Origin: Phyto melanocephala
Taxonomy: Eukaryota > Arthropoda > Insecta > Diptera > Rhinophoridae
Length of the DNA stretch: 64,000 nucleotides
Assembly: GCA_941918925.1 (NCBI GenBank)
Contig: OW799234.1
Coordinates: 92,793,978 to 92,857,977, forward strand
Reading direction: 5' to 3'
Position numbers and translations under genes: made by a program. Positions 12,146-24,391 of this stretch are shown one piece after another (positions within the stretch are counted from its first letter, which is position 1; each line of letters opens with the position of its first letter). The notes beneath the pieces were generated by a model. The model searched no databases, was not told the DNA's origin, and worked only from the letters and a program-made list of their open reading frames with translations.

Positions 12146-12682
12146 AAGGATCCGCCATCTAACGTTTTTTTTTTCAACTAGTGCTTATTTAGCTCATGTC
12201 TGATTTGACAGATAATTAGTTTTATCCTTCCGCTGAACGAATATGGTTGTGTATACGCTTGAACAACGCTGGGAAATATTACGATATTACTTTGGCCGAT
12301 TTTGCCAAAAAAAAATCATCTTTTCAGATGAAGCTCATTTTGATCTTGGCGGGTATGTAAACAAGCAAAATTGTCGCATTTGGGGCACAGAAAACCCGCA
12401 CTCATACATTGAAAAGCCGATACACCCAAAACGAGTCACTGTTTGATGCGGATTTTAGTCCAGAGGCATCGTTTGGCCATTTTTCTTTGAAAATGAGACA
12501 GGAATGGTCGTAGTCAATGGCGATCGTTATCGGACCATGTTGAATGAATTTTTGTTGACAAAAATTTAAGAGAAGGATATTGGCAACATTTGTTTTTAAC
12601 AGCATGGCGCTACATGTCGCACAGTCGAAGCTACACTTTTTTTATAGCATTTAAAAGAAAAAAAATTATTTGGCGGACCCTT
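12146..12682 (+). mobile_element. Internally deleted mariner-like element, copy 1
   Basis: A 537-bp element with terminal AAGGATCCGCCA (12146) and GGCGGACCCTT (to 12682), flanked by TA on both sides (12144-12145 and 12683-12684). The plus strand encodes MVVYTLEQRWEILR (from 12243) joined directly to a CQKKIIFSDEAHFDLGGYV block (first catalytic Asp at FSDE), NCRIWGTENPHSYIEKPIHP and a broken QHGATCRT block, so most of the N-terminal DNA-binding region and the C-terminal third are missing. Several in-frame stops occur (TGA after RVTV near 12444). The usual QQDGA aspartate codon is CAT (His). The same deletion structure recurs at 50.3 kb, so both descend from one deleted source that was moved in trans. 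Confidence 0.85.
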
Positions 12683-12689
12683 TATTTAT

Positions 12690-13256
12690 TTTTAAATAGA
12701 GAGCAGATTTTTTTTGTACATTATTGCGCTTGTAATTTGCTGCAGTAATCAGCTGCTGAGTTAAGTTGTTCTTTTTTTCCAAATTATCGTACTTTAATTC
12801 AACTTTTCACTAATAGAGTAAGCCCACAAAGCTTAAAATATTTTTGCTTACATAAGGAGCGGTTTTCATTATATTTTGCTCCTTAAAAATTCAGCGATTT
12901 TTACTAAGGACTACACGTAGCTAAACAAATATCTCTGATAGACATATCACTAGGGTGCTAAAAAAAAGTACGGCACAGAAAGGGTCATTATTACAACTTG
13001 CCTATAAATTAAAGTTAATAAAAGGCAAGTTCGGCTACCACGAGCACTGAAATGAATTTTTAAAAATTTTCACTATCAAAAAGTTTATTTTTAAATATGG
13101 CAGTACCAAAGCAAATACCGATTTCTTTCAACAAATTAATTAAGTTCTTAAAAAACGTAGTGGCAACATTGTAAATTTATAGTTTTATTTACAAAATGCA
13201 ATAACATTGTTGCTGATTTATTTAATGATTTGTGTCACTAATATTAGAAATTTAGA
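12690..13256. other. AT-rich stretch without recognised gene
   Basis: Nothing recognisable as gene or repeat. Confidence 0.45.
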
Positions 13257-13369
13257 GCCGTATTCATAAAAAATATTTTAGCTTTATTGAAGGCATATTT
13301 GACAAATTTCTCTACAACATCTGTCAATTAAGCGTTTAATAAACCTCAAATATATTTTATGAATACGGC
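13257..13369. mobile_element. Fold-back MITE
   Basis: GCCGTATTCATAAAA at 13257 and TTTTATGAATACGGC ending at 13369 are inverted. The match extends imperfectly for about 38 bases on each side, so nearly the whole 113-bp element folds into one hairpin. Flanking TTA-like bases suggest a short target duplication, but the outer boundary is uncertain by 1-3 bases. No ORF. Confidence 0.75.
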
Positions 13370-14077
13370 CATTAAAACTTAAAATAAATAAGGAAAAGTT
13401 CGAAGTAGAAAAAAAATATAAATTACAATTTGGTTGCCATATTTTGTTTCATGTAGCGGAAACAATGAAAACTGAATTTTTAAATGTAACGTTAAATTTT
13501 AAAGGTAATTTTAGCATAAACTTAGCTTATCGAACACTTTTAGGTAAAATGTTTTGTTATAATAAAGAAAAACCAATTATTTGTTCCTTTTATCCTAATT
13601 TTAATTACCGGCATGTTATAATAATGGCACTGAATATATGTTAAATGCACTTAAACCATCGAACAACCAAGCCTATATATACATGATGTATGTCTGTCAG
13701 GGCTATAACGGAGAATTTTTAAAATTAAATTTTATAAAAACTTTAAATTGTATTTCAAATTAAGGAAATTTAAAAGACATATCTATCATTCAAAAAATAC
13801 ACAGGAGGAGTTAAAAAAATATATAAAAATCTTATTTTACTTGTAATGACTAATTTTTGTTTTTAAATTCATGTAATTTAAAACCAAATTTATCAACCGT
13901 TTTCATGTGAGTACTTGCGTTTTGCAATTGTGCAGCCAAATGTATATTTACTGAAATATATCATATTTAGATGTCATTTGTAAAAATTATAGTTTTTTTT
14001 ACAATATTTTTAGTAGTTATTTCATTAAGGTATTATATTTTATATAATCGACCGGTTAACCGGTTTAAATCAATTAC
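13370..14077. other. AT-rich stretch without recognised gene
   Basis: Nothing recognisable. Short frames at 13444-13644 and 13971-14174 lack motifs, and the latter runs into the adjacent repeat. Confidence 0.45.
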
Positions 14078-14224
14078 AAAACAAGTAAGAGCACTATATT
14101 CGGCTGTGCCGAATCTTCTATACCCACCACCAATTTTGTGTACATTTGAAGCACATTATTTATTATTTTGTTAATCGCTATGAAATAATCTTTTTTCAAT
14201 AAAATATGTATCACTTTCTTTATA

Positions 14225-14817
14225 GAGGATGGTTAAATTTTAAGGGCCCATGTTGAAGGTGAACTACAGCTAGTTTTTAAATTTGTTTTCTGCGTTTCAC
14301 TTGATATTTCTCAATCTCAAACTTACTCAATTTGATCCGTGGAAAGATATGCAAAGGAGCAACGCTTTAAAGTTATTCAGGTTTTTAATAAAAATGGGCG
14401 TTCAAATCAAAATGCATTTTGTGCACTTCGTAATTCTTTTGATCAACATAATCGTTCAAATTCGTCCACAATCAGGAGAATTGTAAAAAATATTTAAATT
14501 TCTGCAAAACAGTTCTGTATAAAATGTTAGAAAATCTGTGAATGCCTTCTTAGTTCGTTGAATGGGAACCACTGCTGGTTCTTGCGATAGTATTGCAAAA
14601 GAGCAGTCAACCTCGCTTCATCATCATGCCCAACATTGTCATTGAAAATTTGGACCATCAGATAGAGGAGTAGCGCCAAGGATGGGGGGGCCATTTGGCC
14701 GATATATTGTTAAATACACAATTGAACCATACAAATATTATAATTACAAAAAGCAATAATATCCTAAATAATTTGCGTTTTATTTAAATTCAACATCGGT
14801 CCTTAAAATTTAACCAC
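14225..14817 (+). mobile_element. mariner deletion derivative nested in inverted DINE-1-like copy
   Basis: Ends GGATGGTTAAATTTTAAGGGCC (left) and AAAATTTAACCACCCTT (right). It is the reverse orientation of the 7.7-kb copy, as expected if it is carried inside the host element. Its junctions with the host (TATGTATCACTTTCTTTATA on the left, TATAACTTCGATATGCTA on the right) are the inverse of those at 8.3 and 7.7 kb. The 67-codon frame at 14283-14486 is an out-of-frame shadow of the transposase N-terminus. Confidence 0.8.
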
Positions 14818-14869
14818 CCTTTATAACTTCGATATGCTACCAAAATGCTTTTGTAAATGTAGTCTTTCA

Positions 14870-15910
14870 ATGAAAGTGGGCGTTAAAGTAGGAGTGTCAA
14901 TAAAGTTTCTGCTATTTAAAACATCTTAGATATTTCAAAATAGTCCTTTATTTTCCCAAAAACTTGTCAATAGAGAAATTACATGAATTTAAGATAAACC
15001 GTTATATGGGAGATAGGCGTTAAAGTCGGAGTGGCACATAACATTTTTGGCAAAACAATTAAATTGATTAGGAGGATATACGTAGCAAATTTGATCATCA
15101 TACCTTTAATTTTGGCGTTTTATGAGCTTTTAAATTTCATTAACATTAGATAACGTGAAAAGTGGGCGTTATAGTAGGCGTGTCAAAGTAATTTTTGTGA
15201 ATGTGTACAACTTAAGTGTTTCAATATAGCCCTTTGTTATTCCAAAATCTTTATTAATAGAGAAATTATATGAATTTTAGTTAAAACGTTATATGGGAGG
15301 TGGGCGTAAAAGTGGGAGTGACACCTTAATTTTATGGCACAGTAATGAAATTGCCTAGGGGGATATACGTAGCAAATTTGATCATTATACATCTAATTTT
15401 GGTGGTTTTATGAGCTTTTAAATTTAATTAACGGTAGATAACGTGAAAAGTGAACGTTATAGTAGGCGTGTCAAAGTTATTTTTGTGAATGAGTACAACT
15501 TAGGTGTTTCAATATAGCCGTTTGTTACTTCAAAATCTTTATTAATAGAGAAATTATATGAATTTTAGGTAAAACGTTATATGGGAGGTGGGCGTAAAAG
15601 TGGGCATGGCACCTTAACTTTCTGGCACAGTAATTTAATTGCCTAGGGGGATATGCGTAGCAAATTTGATCATTATACATCTAATTTTGGCGGTTTTATG
15701 AGCTTTTAAATTTCATTAACGGTAGATAACGTGAAAAGTGGGCGTTATAGTAGGCCTGTCAAAGTTATTTTTGTGAATGAGTACAACTTAGGTGTTTCAC
15801 TATAGCCGTTTGTTATTTCAAAATCTTTATTAATAGAGAAATTATATGAATTTTAGGTAAAACGTTATATGGGAGGTGGGCGTAAAAGTGGGCGTGGCAC
15901 ATTGATTTTC
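14870..15910 (-). repeat. Tandem 288-bp units in inverted DINE-1-like copy
   Basis: The GTTATATGGGAGGTGGGCGT block repeats at 15001, 15288, 15576 and 15863, a period of 287-288 bp. The last three units are nearly identical to each other, which points to recent unit turnover in this copy. Confidence 0.85.
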
Positions 15911-16514
15911 CGTTAAATAAAAGCGTCTCACCAAAAAGCAAAGTATTCAAAATTTCAGAGACGTACATCTAATTTTGTTGCTTTTATGACGTTTTTGTTT
16001 TTAAATATACCGAAAAATACACTGTGCGGTATAAATTTTCGTACATTTTGATCGATAACTCCTCTCCTAATGCATAGATTTAGATAATTTTCAGGGAAAG
16101 ATATTGTTTTTACCCAGGAAATATATATTCGGAGTTTCATGAGTCTACGGTAATGCGTTTGGACACAATTCCATTTTATTCGATGTTCAAAGGACACGGT
16201 TTTTTCGACCTACTCTTGCTCTTCGAGCTATTACTCCCTTCCTAATATTCCGATTTAACCCATTTTCAATACCAAGCAAACCTTGTCTATAAGAAAGATT
16301 CTGGCAAAATTTGAGTCCCCTAGCTTTTTCGGTGCGACCTCTATCGTGCTTTCAACAGACGGACAGATGGACGGACATAGCTAGATCATCATAAAATCAA
16401 ACCACGATTTAGAATATATATACTTTATGGGGTCTTAAATGGATATTTCGATGTGTTACAAACGGAATGACAAAATGAATATACTCCCACCATTTTTTTG
16501 GTGGCGGGTATAAA

Positions 16515-19230
16515 AACGAGTTTTTCCAAATTCTAATTTTTGAAACCCGGTTTCTTAAAAAAGTCGAATAATAGATCACCCTAACGTATTTGAAACATAT
16601 CTCTGCCAAAACTGTGTAAGTATGCAATTCGCTACATTTGATGTTTTATAAACCAAATACATCAACAGAATGATTTAAGTTGGCTTTATTATTTTGTTTT
16701 TAATATTGTGCATGCATACCAAAAGCTGCACATGCATGAGAAAAATATCTCAGGAACAATCTCATTGAATTTAGAATAGTGTATGTATATAACTCTCTTA
16801 TTATAAAATACATACTAGCAAAAATAAATATTTTGCTTTGCAATAAAAATATTGAAGGATAACTTTTGAATAAAATAAAGCTTAATTCGAACAAAGATGG
16901 AATAGAATATTTAAAAATAAATTTAACATTCTAAACATATTTGGTTGTTTTAATTATACCTCTAGACTAAAGAAAAACTTTTACTTTTTCATTTTTCTAA
17001 TGAGATATAAAATATATATATAAAAATTATATATAAAAAAAAATCACTTACATATTAGAAAGTGTTTTCTCTTATAACGGCTCTAAATATAATTTTTAAG
17101 TAACACTGCTGTACCTATAGTATTTGATGTTTTATTATAGTTTATCGTTTTTTTTTTATTTCAAAGTCGTTTTTTTTTATTAATATTCTATTATGCTTGA
17201 AAACACGAACACTAACAAGGCTGTAGGAAACAAACTTTCGACTGATGATTAACTTATTATAGTAAGAGAAATGGTTTTTTATTTATGTCTTCACTGAAAC
17301 ACGGTGTTTGAAACTAGTAGGAGATAGAATACAAAGCTTTTAGAATATCTTACGCAGCTCTTTAGTGTAAACTCAACTCTGTTAAACTTTAGTTACATTT
17401 TTTTGTGCGTTAAAAACTAATTAGCAACAAATGTGCGTACATATTGAGTGGTATTTTTATACGTTTTATTTTTTTACTTTCTATGTTTTCTTTTTTTTCC
17501 CTGATTCGCTGTAATATTTAGATCTCTCTAGGGAAGAGACATAGTTTTATAAAAACCATTTTTAAATCTATATAAAACTGTGTAAACTAGTCGTTGACTT
17601 TTGTCTTTTATATATTGCTTAGCATTGCATTGCGTTGCGCTGCGTTGCATAAATATTTTGTTAGAGTTCATTTTAAATGCGAAATTAACTAGCGTAGTTT
17701 GTAATGTAAGTCATTATACATACTAAAAATTTGAGCCAATTGTAAACAATATATAACAGTTTAGTATATACTTAGAAAATAAAAATAAAATGCCAGCAGT
17801 AAATAGGGAATTGCAATTTAACTGCTGCTATTGACTTTATAACTTATTTTACCAGAGTGTGTTTGGGTTTAATTTTTTAGGTTCATTAGACCGTACCATA
17901 AAAACATTATTGCAGTAGAGCTTCAACTGTAAAAAGTGTTTTACAAAGCGATTTGCGGAAAAAGAGTTTTTGTCGGCCATTTTTTCGTTATATCTCGGCA
18001 ATTACTGTATTTTTTTTTTTCTCCATATATATATATATATATTTCCTGTTTTACTGTAGATTATTAAAGTGTGATGCCTTACAGTTTTTGTCTCGATATG
18101 AATACATATATATATTACTTTAAAGACCTTAGGCAAAAATAATAACAGATCCTAAAGATATTCAATAGAATTTTGATCGGTAGATATAGACTTGGGGTAC
18201 TTAAAACTGCCTGGGAGTTTTATATAAAAGCTGAAGTCAAAAGAACTCTGCCTTGTGCTTGGAATAGTTTACTTTTTGAAACTAGAACTGAAATTAATGC
18301 TGATTTTTTTGACTTATTTAATATTAACTTATTTATATTTGGATAAATACATTATCGATTCAACAAAATACAGCTGACCAACACCAGAAGTAGCCAAGCA
18401 TTTTATTATGTCGGCACCACCGTGTTCGACTGTCGCAATAAGATTTTGTTATCAGTGCTGTTTTTGACTTACGTTACAAAATTTGTTGACCTTTAATGCT
18501 TAATATAGAGACCTTACCTTCATTAAAAAAAATTGTTTCCAAAATTCTTGGGGCCTTTTTATGTAATTATCGCCACAATCAATGCGCTCTTGGCTTATTG
18601 GCAATTGATGTAAATTTATTTTATCGAGCGTTTCTATTATGATTTACGGTGTGATGTGGAATTTTTTCAGCCGTTTCAACACAAATACATTTTTTTTAAC
18701 GTTTCCTTTACAAAAATTGTTATCTAAAGATTTCGATATTTTACACACTTTCTAGACTAGTAATGTTTTTAGACACCCTCAGCATGTCATTAAAATTTAA
18801 ATTCCGATTTTCTTGAGATTTCTGCAAGTTTTTGAAGAGTTTCTACTTCCTTCTACAATTTTATATTTCATATTCTTTCTGAGACACTAATCTATTTGTC
18901 TCTATTATCCTTAAATATGGAGTAAAAAAAATTTTTTTTTGAATAATTCGCATCACTAAACTTTAACGCTCAAGTATAAAAACTAAGAACTAAGATTTAT
19001 GGAGAAAAACAGCAGGAAAAATTCCTTAATGAGTAACGGTACTATCCTAACCAACAAAGTGAATGCAACCGTTTTGGTTGCTTTTAGTAGCACTTGTTGT
19101 AGCACTTACATCACTTCATGGCAAAAACAAAAAGGCAGATTTGTATTATATTTTCTTTTTATGAACCAATACATGAAAATTATTAACTTGAATAAGATTT
19201 TTATATGAATGTTTATGTGCGTTGGGGAAA
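16515..19230. other. AT-rich stretch without recognised gene
   Basis: No confident gene. Minor simple repeats: TA run at 18026-18044 and GCATT/GCGTT pentamers at 17625-17650. At 18130-18720 there is mildly less AT-rich sequence with short frames on plus that may be a very old LINE fragment, but I could not establish it. Confidence 0.4.
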
Positions 19231-19234
19231 TACC

Positions 19235-19725
19235 AAAGTAGAGCATTACTTTTCGACCCTCTTCGACAACCGATCAGCATCCATTCCTTCTTTGAAGCCC
19301 GCGCTACTACAGGCGTTTTTTTTCTAGACTATAAAACTATGCCCATTAGTGATTGTTGAAAATCCAATTTACGCAGTTTTTCGTAACCCCCAGTATCTTT
19401 GTTAGATTGAAGACCGCTAGCATTCATACTTAATGTGTGCAAACCTATGATCCTTAGTCTTTCGGGATCTCTGACTCCCTAACTTCTATAAGTACAAAGT
19501 CCAGGGTTATCTTATGCCCCATCAGAAAAGATACTGATGTCACTACTCATGCCCTTATTTAAATATATCCTCTTTAAGGGAGGAAAGTATCACATCGACT
19601 AGCTTTACTCGACTAATGCGCTCCATCGGCATCTGAGACTTCTTAAAATTGTTATGTACATGGTTCAGGATTCTTCTATGCCTTAAACCAATAAGGCGTG
19701 GACACTTCGCCAAGGTAACATGCCC
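19235..19725 (-). pseudogene. LINE ORF2 C-terminus and 3' UTR relic
   Basis: On minus, 19725-19555 reads as about 56 codons: GHVTLAKCPRLIGLRHRRIL, then a basic stretch, then RVKLVDVILSSLKEDIFK and a stop. The CPRL..LRHRRIL pattern followed by a short helical tail is the C-terminal end of ORF2 in R1/LOA/Jockey-like non-LTR retrotransposons, after the CCHC-like region. Compare CNCSAFGDLRHQILGL at 53.6 kb. Downstream on minus, to about 19235, is GC-richer sequence that fits a 3' UTR. No tail was identified. The upstream reverse transcriptase part is absent, consistent with 5' truncation. Confidence 0.5.
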
Positions 19726-19739
19726 TGACCGGTATTTAT

Positions 19740-21500
19740 GATGAATAATTATATCACTAATACAAAATTGTAATGTGAACGCAGATTTTTTGGTTTAAGT
19801 GCATGTATTTATATTAGTAAAACTTAAATATTTTTTTTACTTTTTATAAAATATATAAATAAATTCTTTTAATTTTTACTCTAGTACTTTGAAAAAAATA
19901 TTTCTAAATAAAAGATATCTGTAAATAAATTTCTCCAAAACCGCAAAAAGCACATTGTTTTAGAACCTCATTTAACTTGTGATGGCATTTAAATTAAGTT
20001 AAGTAAATAATAAATTTATTATTTTCTTTTAAAGGAAAACCCGCCTCATATGTCTGTCAAAACAAAAAAAAGGTTAGATTTCAAAACAAATTTTGTGTAA
20101 ATTTATTTTTCTTTATTTTATTATGCAAACTAGATAAAATATACTCTTAATATATAAATTTTCCCTTCAATTTTTATTTATTTTTTTTTTTTTTAATTTT
20201 TCCTTGATTTGTTGATTGTAGTATTGGCTTATCTCCAATTCTAAGTTGATTAAACTTTAAAGATTTTTTTCTCATGTTTGTTTTCCTTTTTTCTTTTTTG
20301 AAATTCTCATTTGATTTCATTTTACTTTAACTCGTTAGAGTGGCTTAATTTACATGCATACAAGTACAAGTAAAAAAACCATAATGCCTACAAACAAACA
20401 AATGTATTTGTCTCCACTAAAAATATAGATGCTGATGCATTTATTTGGCTACTAACGTGGTTGGTTTGTAAAAATTTATTTTTTTACCTCGGGAAATGTA
20501 CACCCATTTCAGTACATATATACATATGTTTGTATGTTTGTATGTATATATTTATTCGTCTTGTATATGCCTTTTATGGATACATAGTAATTCAGTTAGT
20601 TTTAGTGGTTTTACGAGCGCACAATTTGTTTGTCATCTTTTTACCAATTTTTAGTGGTTTTCATATGCGGAATATTTATGCCGCAAAACAAAGGCTGATG
20701 ACCAAATTTTTATATTGATACAAGACTACTTTTAATTTACTACTACTGCTAGTCATTGTTTTTCTTGTTTTCTTTTTTATTTTGCTTGTTTGTCATAAAC
20801 CCATTGGAAATGAATAAAAGAACATAAAAGGCTTGAATAGTGTGGTATTTACAGCTAAATCTAATAAATATTCAAAGATTTATCTATTACAGTAAATGTT
20901 TATGGATGTTGAAATAATTACAGACAAAATTTATTATTGTTGCAAATTAGTTTATAAACTTTTAATGTTGTGTGTAAAATACTACTAAAAAGTACTTAAA
21001 AACTAATCAAAAGTATTACATTAAAAGTTAAACAAAAAACAATTTAAATTTAAAAATCAATAATCAAATATTTATATTCACAATATATTGAATAATTAAT
21101 TATTAAGGAAATAAATTTCTTCATTTCTTTTTTCCCATCCTTTGAATTTTTATCAGTATTATATTACTGACACGGCCTAATACGTATTTAGTTTTCAAAT
21201 TAGTTTCCAAAAAAACGTATCTTCATATTTTTACTCTAAAATCACCCATTTTCTTTGAATGAACTTTTGTCCAAAAAATTTCTGTTTGTGTAGTTTTACG
21301 TCTGACTTTGTTTTTGTCATTAAGAGATAATTTTGTTTGGACAACTCTTAGTCTGTAAACTCTTTAAACTGATCTGCCGAATCACATAGTGTTTGAATAT
21401 TAAAATTTGATATTTATTTTTTAATTAATATAACTTTTTAAACCTTTTACCTGTGCCTCCATAAGTATACATAGCTTTGTCATTACATCTGTAATTTCTA
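19740..21500. other. AT-rich stretch without recognised gene
   Basis: Nothing recognisable. A frame at 20461-20718 is hydrophobic by composition and without motif. Confidence 0.45.
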
Positions 21501-21504
21501 CAAT

Positions 21505-21620
21505 ATTTATTTTCTACCACATAAAGTATAAATTTTCGGAAAGCTTATAACGAAAAAAACAAGATTGAAAAATAATCGCCTGTTCGGGTCCTGCTTGAAA
21601 CCAGCTTTTAAAAAATAAAC
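21505..21620 (+). repeat. Fragment related to the DINE-1-like 5' block
   Basis: On minus this reads ATAAGCTTTCCGAAAATTTATACTTTATGTGG, close to the AAGCTTTCAG..AATATATACTTTATGGGGTC block of the copies at 40.1 and 6.4 kb. The 101-codon minus frame across 21514-21819 ends in this repeat and is probably not a gene. Confidence 0.4.
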
Positions 21621-21914
21621 TTGTTACAGAGACTAAATAAACACTACTGCTTCTGTTTTTACCCCTTAGAAAATGTTTAAACATGTTTGCTATGATCTTT
21701 ACATATGATAAATCTCTGGGGCTATTCGTAAAAAATTTTAAAAAATCGCCAAAATTCATTTTGAAGAAATATTTTTGTTTAGATATATTTAATTGCTTAA
21801 CTTTGCACACAATAAACACACCAAAATGCTGACCGTAGTCTCAAAAATTATTGATTAAAAAATCTAGAAAATCGGTTAGAATCTAACTGAAATGTAAGCG
21901 ACAAATATTCATCA

Positions 21915-22175
21915 TAACTCAATGATATATGAAAAACATGAAATCAATTAGGACAAACAATTTCATATTTAAATTTTCAATATAATACTGAGTTAAATGA
22001 TTAATATTTATACACAACATTTGTAGTTCTGATAAAAAAAAAGTGCTGATGATGAAACCGTCGCTGGTTTCGAAAATGCATTCCACTCAGCTAGTATCGG
22101 ATCACTAAATTTTTAACGATCTTCTGTCAGTATCACATTGAACTTATAGCCTAAAAATTAAATAAAAATTAAATA
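21915..22175. repeat. Dispersed repeat C, copy 2
   Basis: Second copy of the repeat at 3.47-3.73 kb in the same orientation, starting near TAACTCAAT. It includes the hairpin GAAACC-GTCGCT-GGTTTC and GAAAATGCATTCCACTCAGC. The two loops differ while the stems are kept. Confidence 0.7.
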
Positions 22176-22179
22176 CAAA

Positions 22180-23040
22180 TGCTACGTTAGTTTTCCTTAA
22201 GTTTAGAACGAAAAACGATTTTTTCAGCTTCTAGACAAGAGAAAGGATTAATATGAGTATCAACAGAAATGGCTTGAAAAAAATAATGTAGTATAAACAA
22301 AAATGTACATCCATGATGTCTGCCACTACAAAATCGCGTAAAATTAATTTATTACAGTGCTGGTCAAAATAACAGCGCCAGTAACAACTATCTATATCCT
22401 TATAAGAATCACAAGCTAATATTAAGTACCTACTTTTTTTAATAAATGTTAAACACAATTACTTATTTTCTGTTCTCTTAGAGCGTGGTTTCTTTATGTA
22501 TAATCCCATGCAATAACTGTCAGTTTTGGTGGATTATTTATTAATATATAAAATTTATGCCGTCAATATATTATCACCAATTTGCTTAATTTTAATTTAT
22601 ATTTTAAAATTTTTAAACAAAAGAAAATATGAACGAACGGTATTAAATTTTAAAATTATTCCTGTAATATTTACTAAAGTTTTAGATTAAAATATTTAAA
22701 AATGGAATGCGAAAAACACTGTGCGATAAAAAATGCAACCTAATCAATACTCGAACTGCAACGTCAGTCAAAAACTTCCGATGCATAACGAAATACAGCG
22801 GCAACAATGATTATTCTATGGAAATAAAATTCATTTGTTTAAAGAGCATTGTAGGAGTAAGACGTTTGTTCAGTTCCATCTTCAAAATGTGTCTTGGTTT
22901 GACCATTAAACTATTAAAGGCGTTAAAATATAATCTATGGATATCTCACGAGGCACCTTTTGAATAGCTCTTTATCAGGTCAAAGTGGCTGATAAAACAA
23001 TTTTTATCAAAAATTTTTGACTGACATATAGCAAAAAAAA
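22180..23040. other. AT-rich stretch without recognised gene
   Basis: No motif recognised. A plus frame at 22707-22967 (86 codons) has a slightly better amino acid composition than its surroundings but no recognisable family. Confidence 0.4.
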
Positions 23041-23049
23041 GGCTTAACA

Positions 23050-24302
23050 ATTTCCTGGCATTGAGAATATTTAAAACTGTTGTTTCCAGGTAAATCATAT
23101 TCCGAAATAAGAAAACTACTTAAGTTTTTTAATAATTGAGGCATGAGACTATAGTGGAATCACATGACCAAAAACGATTTAAGTACTTCAAATGTTGGAA
23201 CGTTTAGTTCGAACATGCAACAATAATTATTTTATGACAGCAACAAAGAAGCATTGAAGTGTAGAAATTATTCACCGTAGATTGCTACAAAACAGTTTCA
23301 ACATTCACAGTCCACTAAAAATGCTACTTCTTTCTTCTGGCCAAACGATTGCCTTTTCAACCAAATAAAGGAACATTAAAGAATTATTTTCTTGTCATCA
23401 GCAGGCTCTAGGTCCAAAAAAACTATTTAATTCTAATATTTAAATAAAAATCTTTTATTTTTTAATTAATATTATTTTTAAAAAATTTTTTTCCTTATAT
23501 TTTTATTAATTTTGTTCAATATTTCGAGCCCCTTCGGTGCTCTTCTTTAGGAACAAGCTAAAATACACAAAAATAATATACAAAAACTAAAGTTAATTTA
23601 CCAAATATTTTTCATACTTAAACACTGTATTATTAAAATTATTTATGTCTACTAATTTCATAATATCGTCTTACATTTTAGTAAATATTATTAAATAAAG
23701 GAACATTTTACAAATATGTGTATCAAAAATCGGTTTATTTAAATGGTTCCAGTTCCCCTCTCCGCAGACCACCTAATAACAAATTCAAACCGCATTTTAC
23801 AGCAAAAACAAAAAAACATATTGGTTGAGTGTAACGATATGGATGCAGCCGCAAAACTGTAAACAAGGTGTTCAGTAGGGATACAAGTTTTTTACAATTT
23901 TTGAAAATATCAAAATGGCCCTATCCATACCATATATTGCATAAAAAAACAATAACAACTGCATCTTTAGATTTTCTATATCGTTAAAAAGGTTCCGCGT
24001 CAAATGCAATTAAGTTTGGGATCAAAAAAAATCTTAAAGGGCTTTTAGAAATCGGCTTCTACGCGGAACGTTTTTGTTTCAAAATGACCTGAGGAAACAT
24101 TTTTCGGTTTCAGCACAACATCGGCGACAGCGTGATAGGTGACAGGGCCTTATTTTGGTTGTACCCCTAGTGTTCAGTAATCAGTGCACAGCCATCGGTT
24201 TTAAACCCCATGGAAAATCTAGAGGCAGACGAAAATAATTTAGTATCTGCAATAAAACCAACACGGACACAAGGCTTTTGGAATGTTGTAAATGAAATAT
24301 GG
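23050..24302 (+). pseudogene. Tc1-like transposase relic
   Basis: Scattered colinear blocks of a Tc1-family transposase on plus: PGKSYSEIRKLL near 23085-23125 (N-terminal helix-turn-helix), a VEIIHRRLLQNSF.IHSPLK block near 23262-23320, a RPPNNKFKPHFTAKTKKHI block near 23765-23825, and a C-terminal VLNPMENL...TQGFWNVVNEIW block near 24197-24302. The last corresponds to the usual SPDLNPIENLW motif that carries the third catalytic acid. Between them are frame shifts, stops and AT-rich insertions. No terminal repeats were found. Confidence 0.65.
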
Positions 24303-24391
24303 ATTTTTTTTATTATATAAAGATGCCAAAACTTTATAAGCAAAGTATTACAAATTTACTTTTATATTGCTGAGGAAACACAACATTTTTC

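Larger units (their letters stand above)
14078..16513 (-). mobile_element. DINE-1-like element, near-complete inverted copy
   Basis: Reverse-oriented relative to the 6.3-kb copy. It starts with AAACAAGTAAGAGCACTATA and the hairpin ATTCGGC-TGT-GCCGAAT (14098-14114), continues through TATACCCACCACCAATTTTG, a nested mariner derivative and about four tandem units of about 288 bp, and ends with the CAGACGGACAGATGGACGGACA tract and TGGTGGCGGGTATA (to 16513). It is the longest copy because it has one more tandem unit. The flank beyond is T-rich in element orientation. No coding capacity. Confidence 0.75.

Noticed and set aside
18130..18720. Old LINE fragment on plus
   Set aside because: Some frames vaguely resemble the region after the reverse transcriptase, but no diagnostic motif could be found.
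21514..21819. 101-codon minus ORF as host gene
   Set aside because: Its C-terminal part is the translated DINE-1-like 5' block and the rest is low complexity with no motif.
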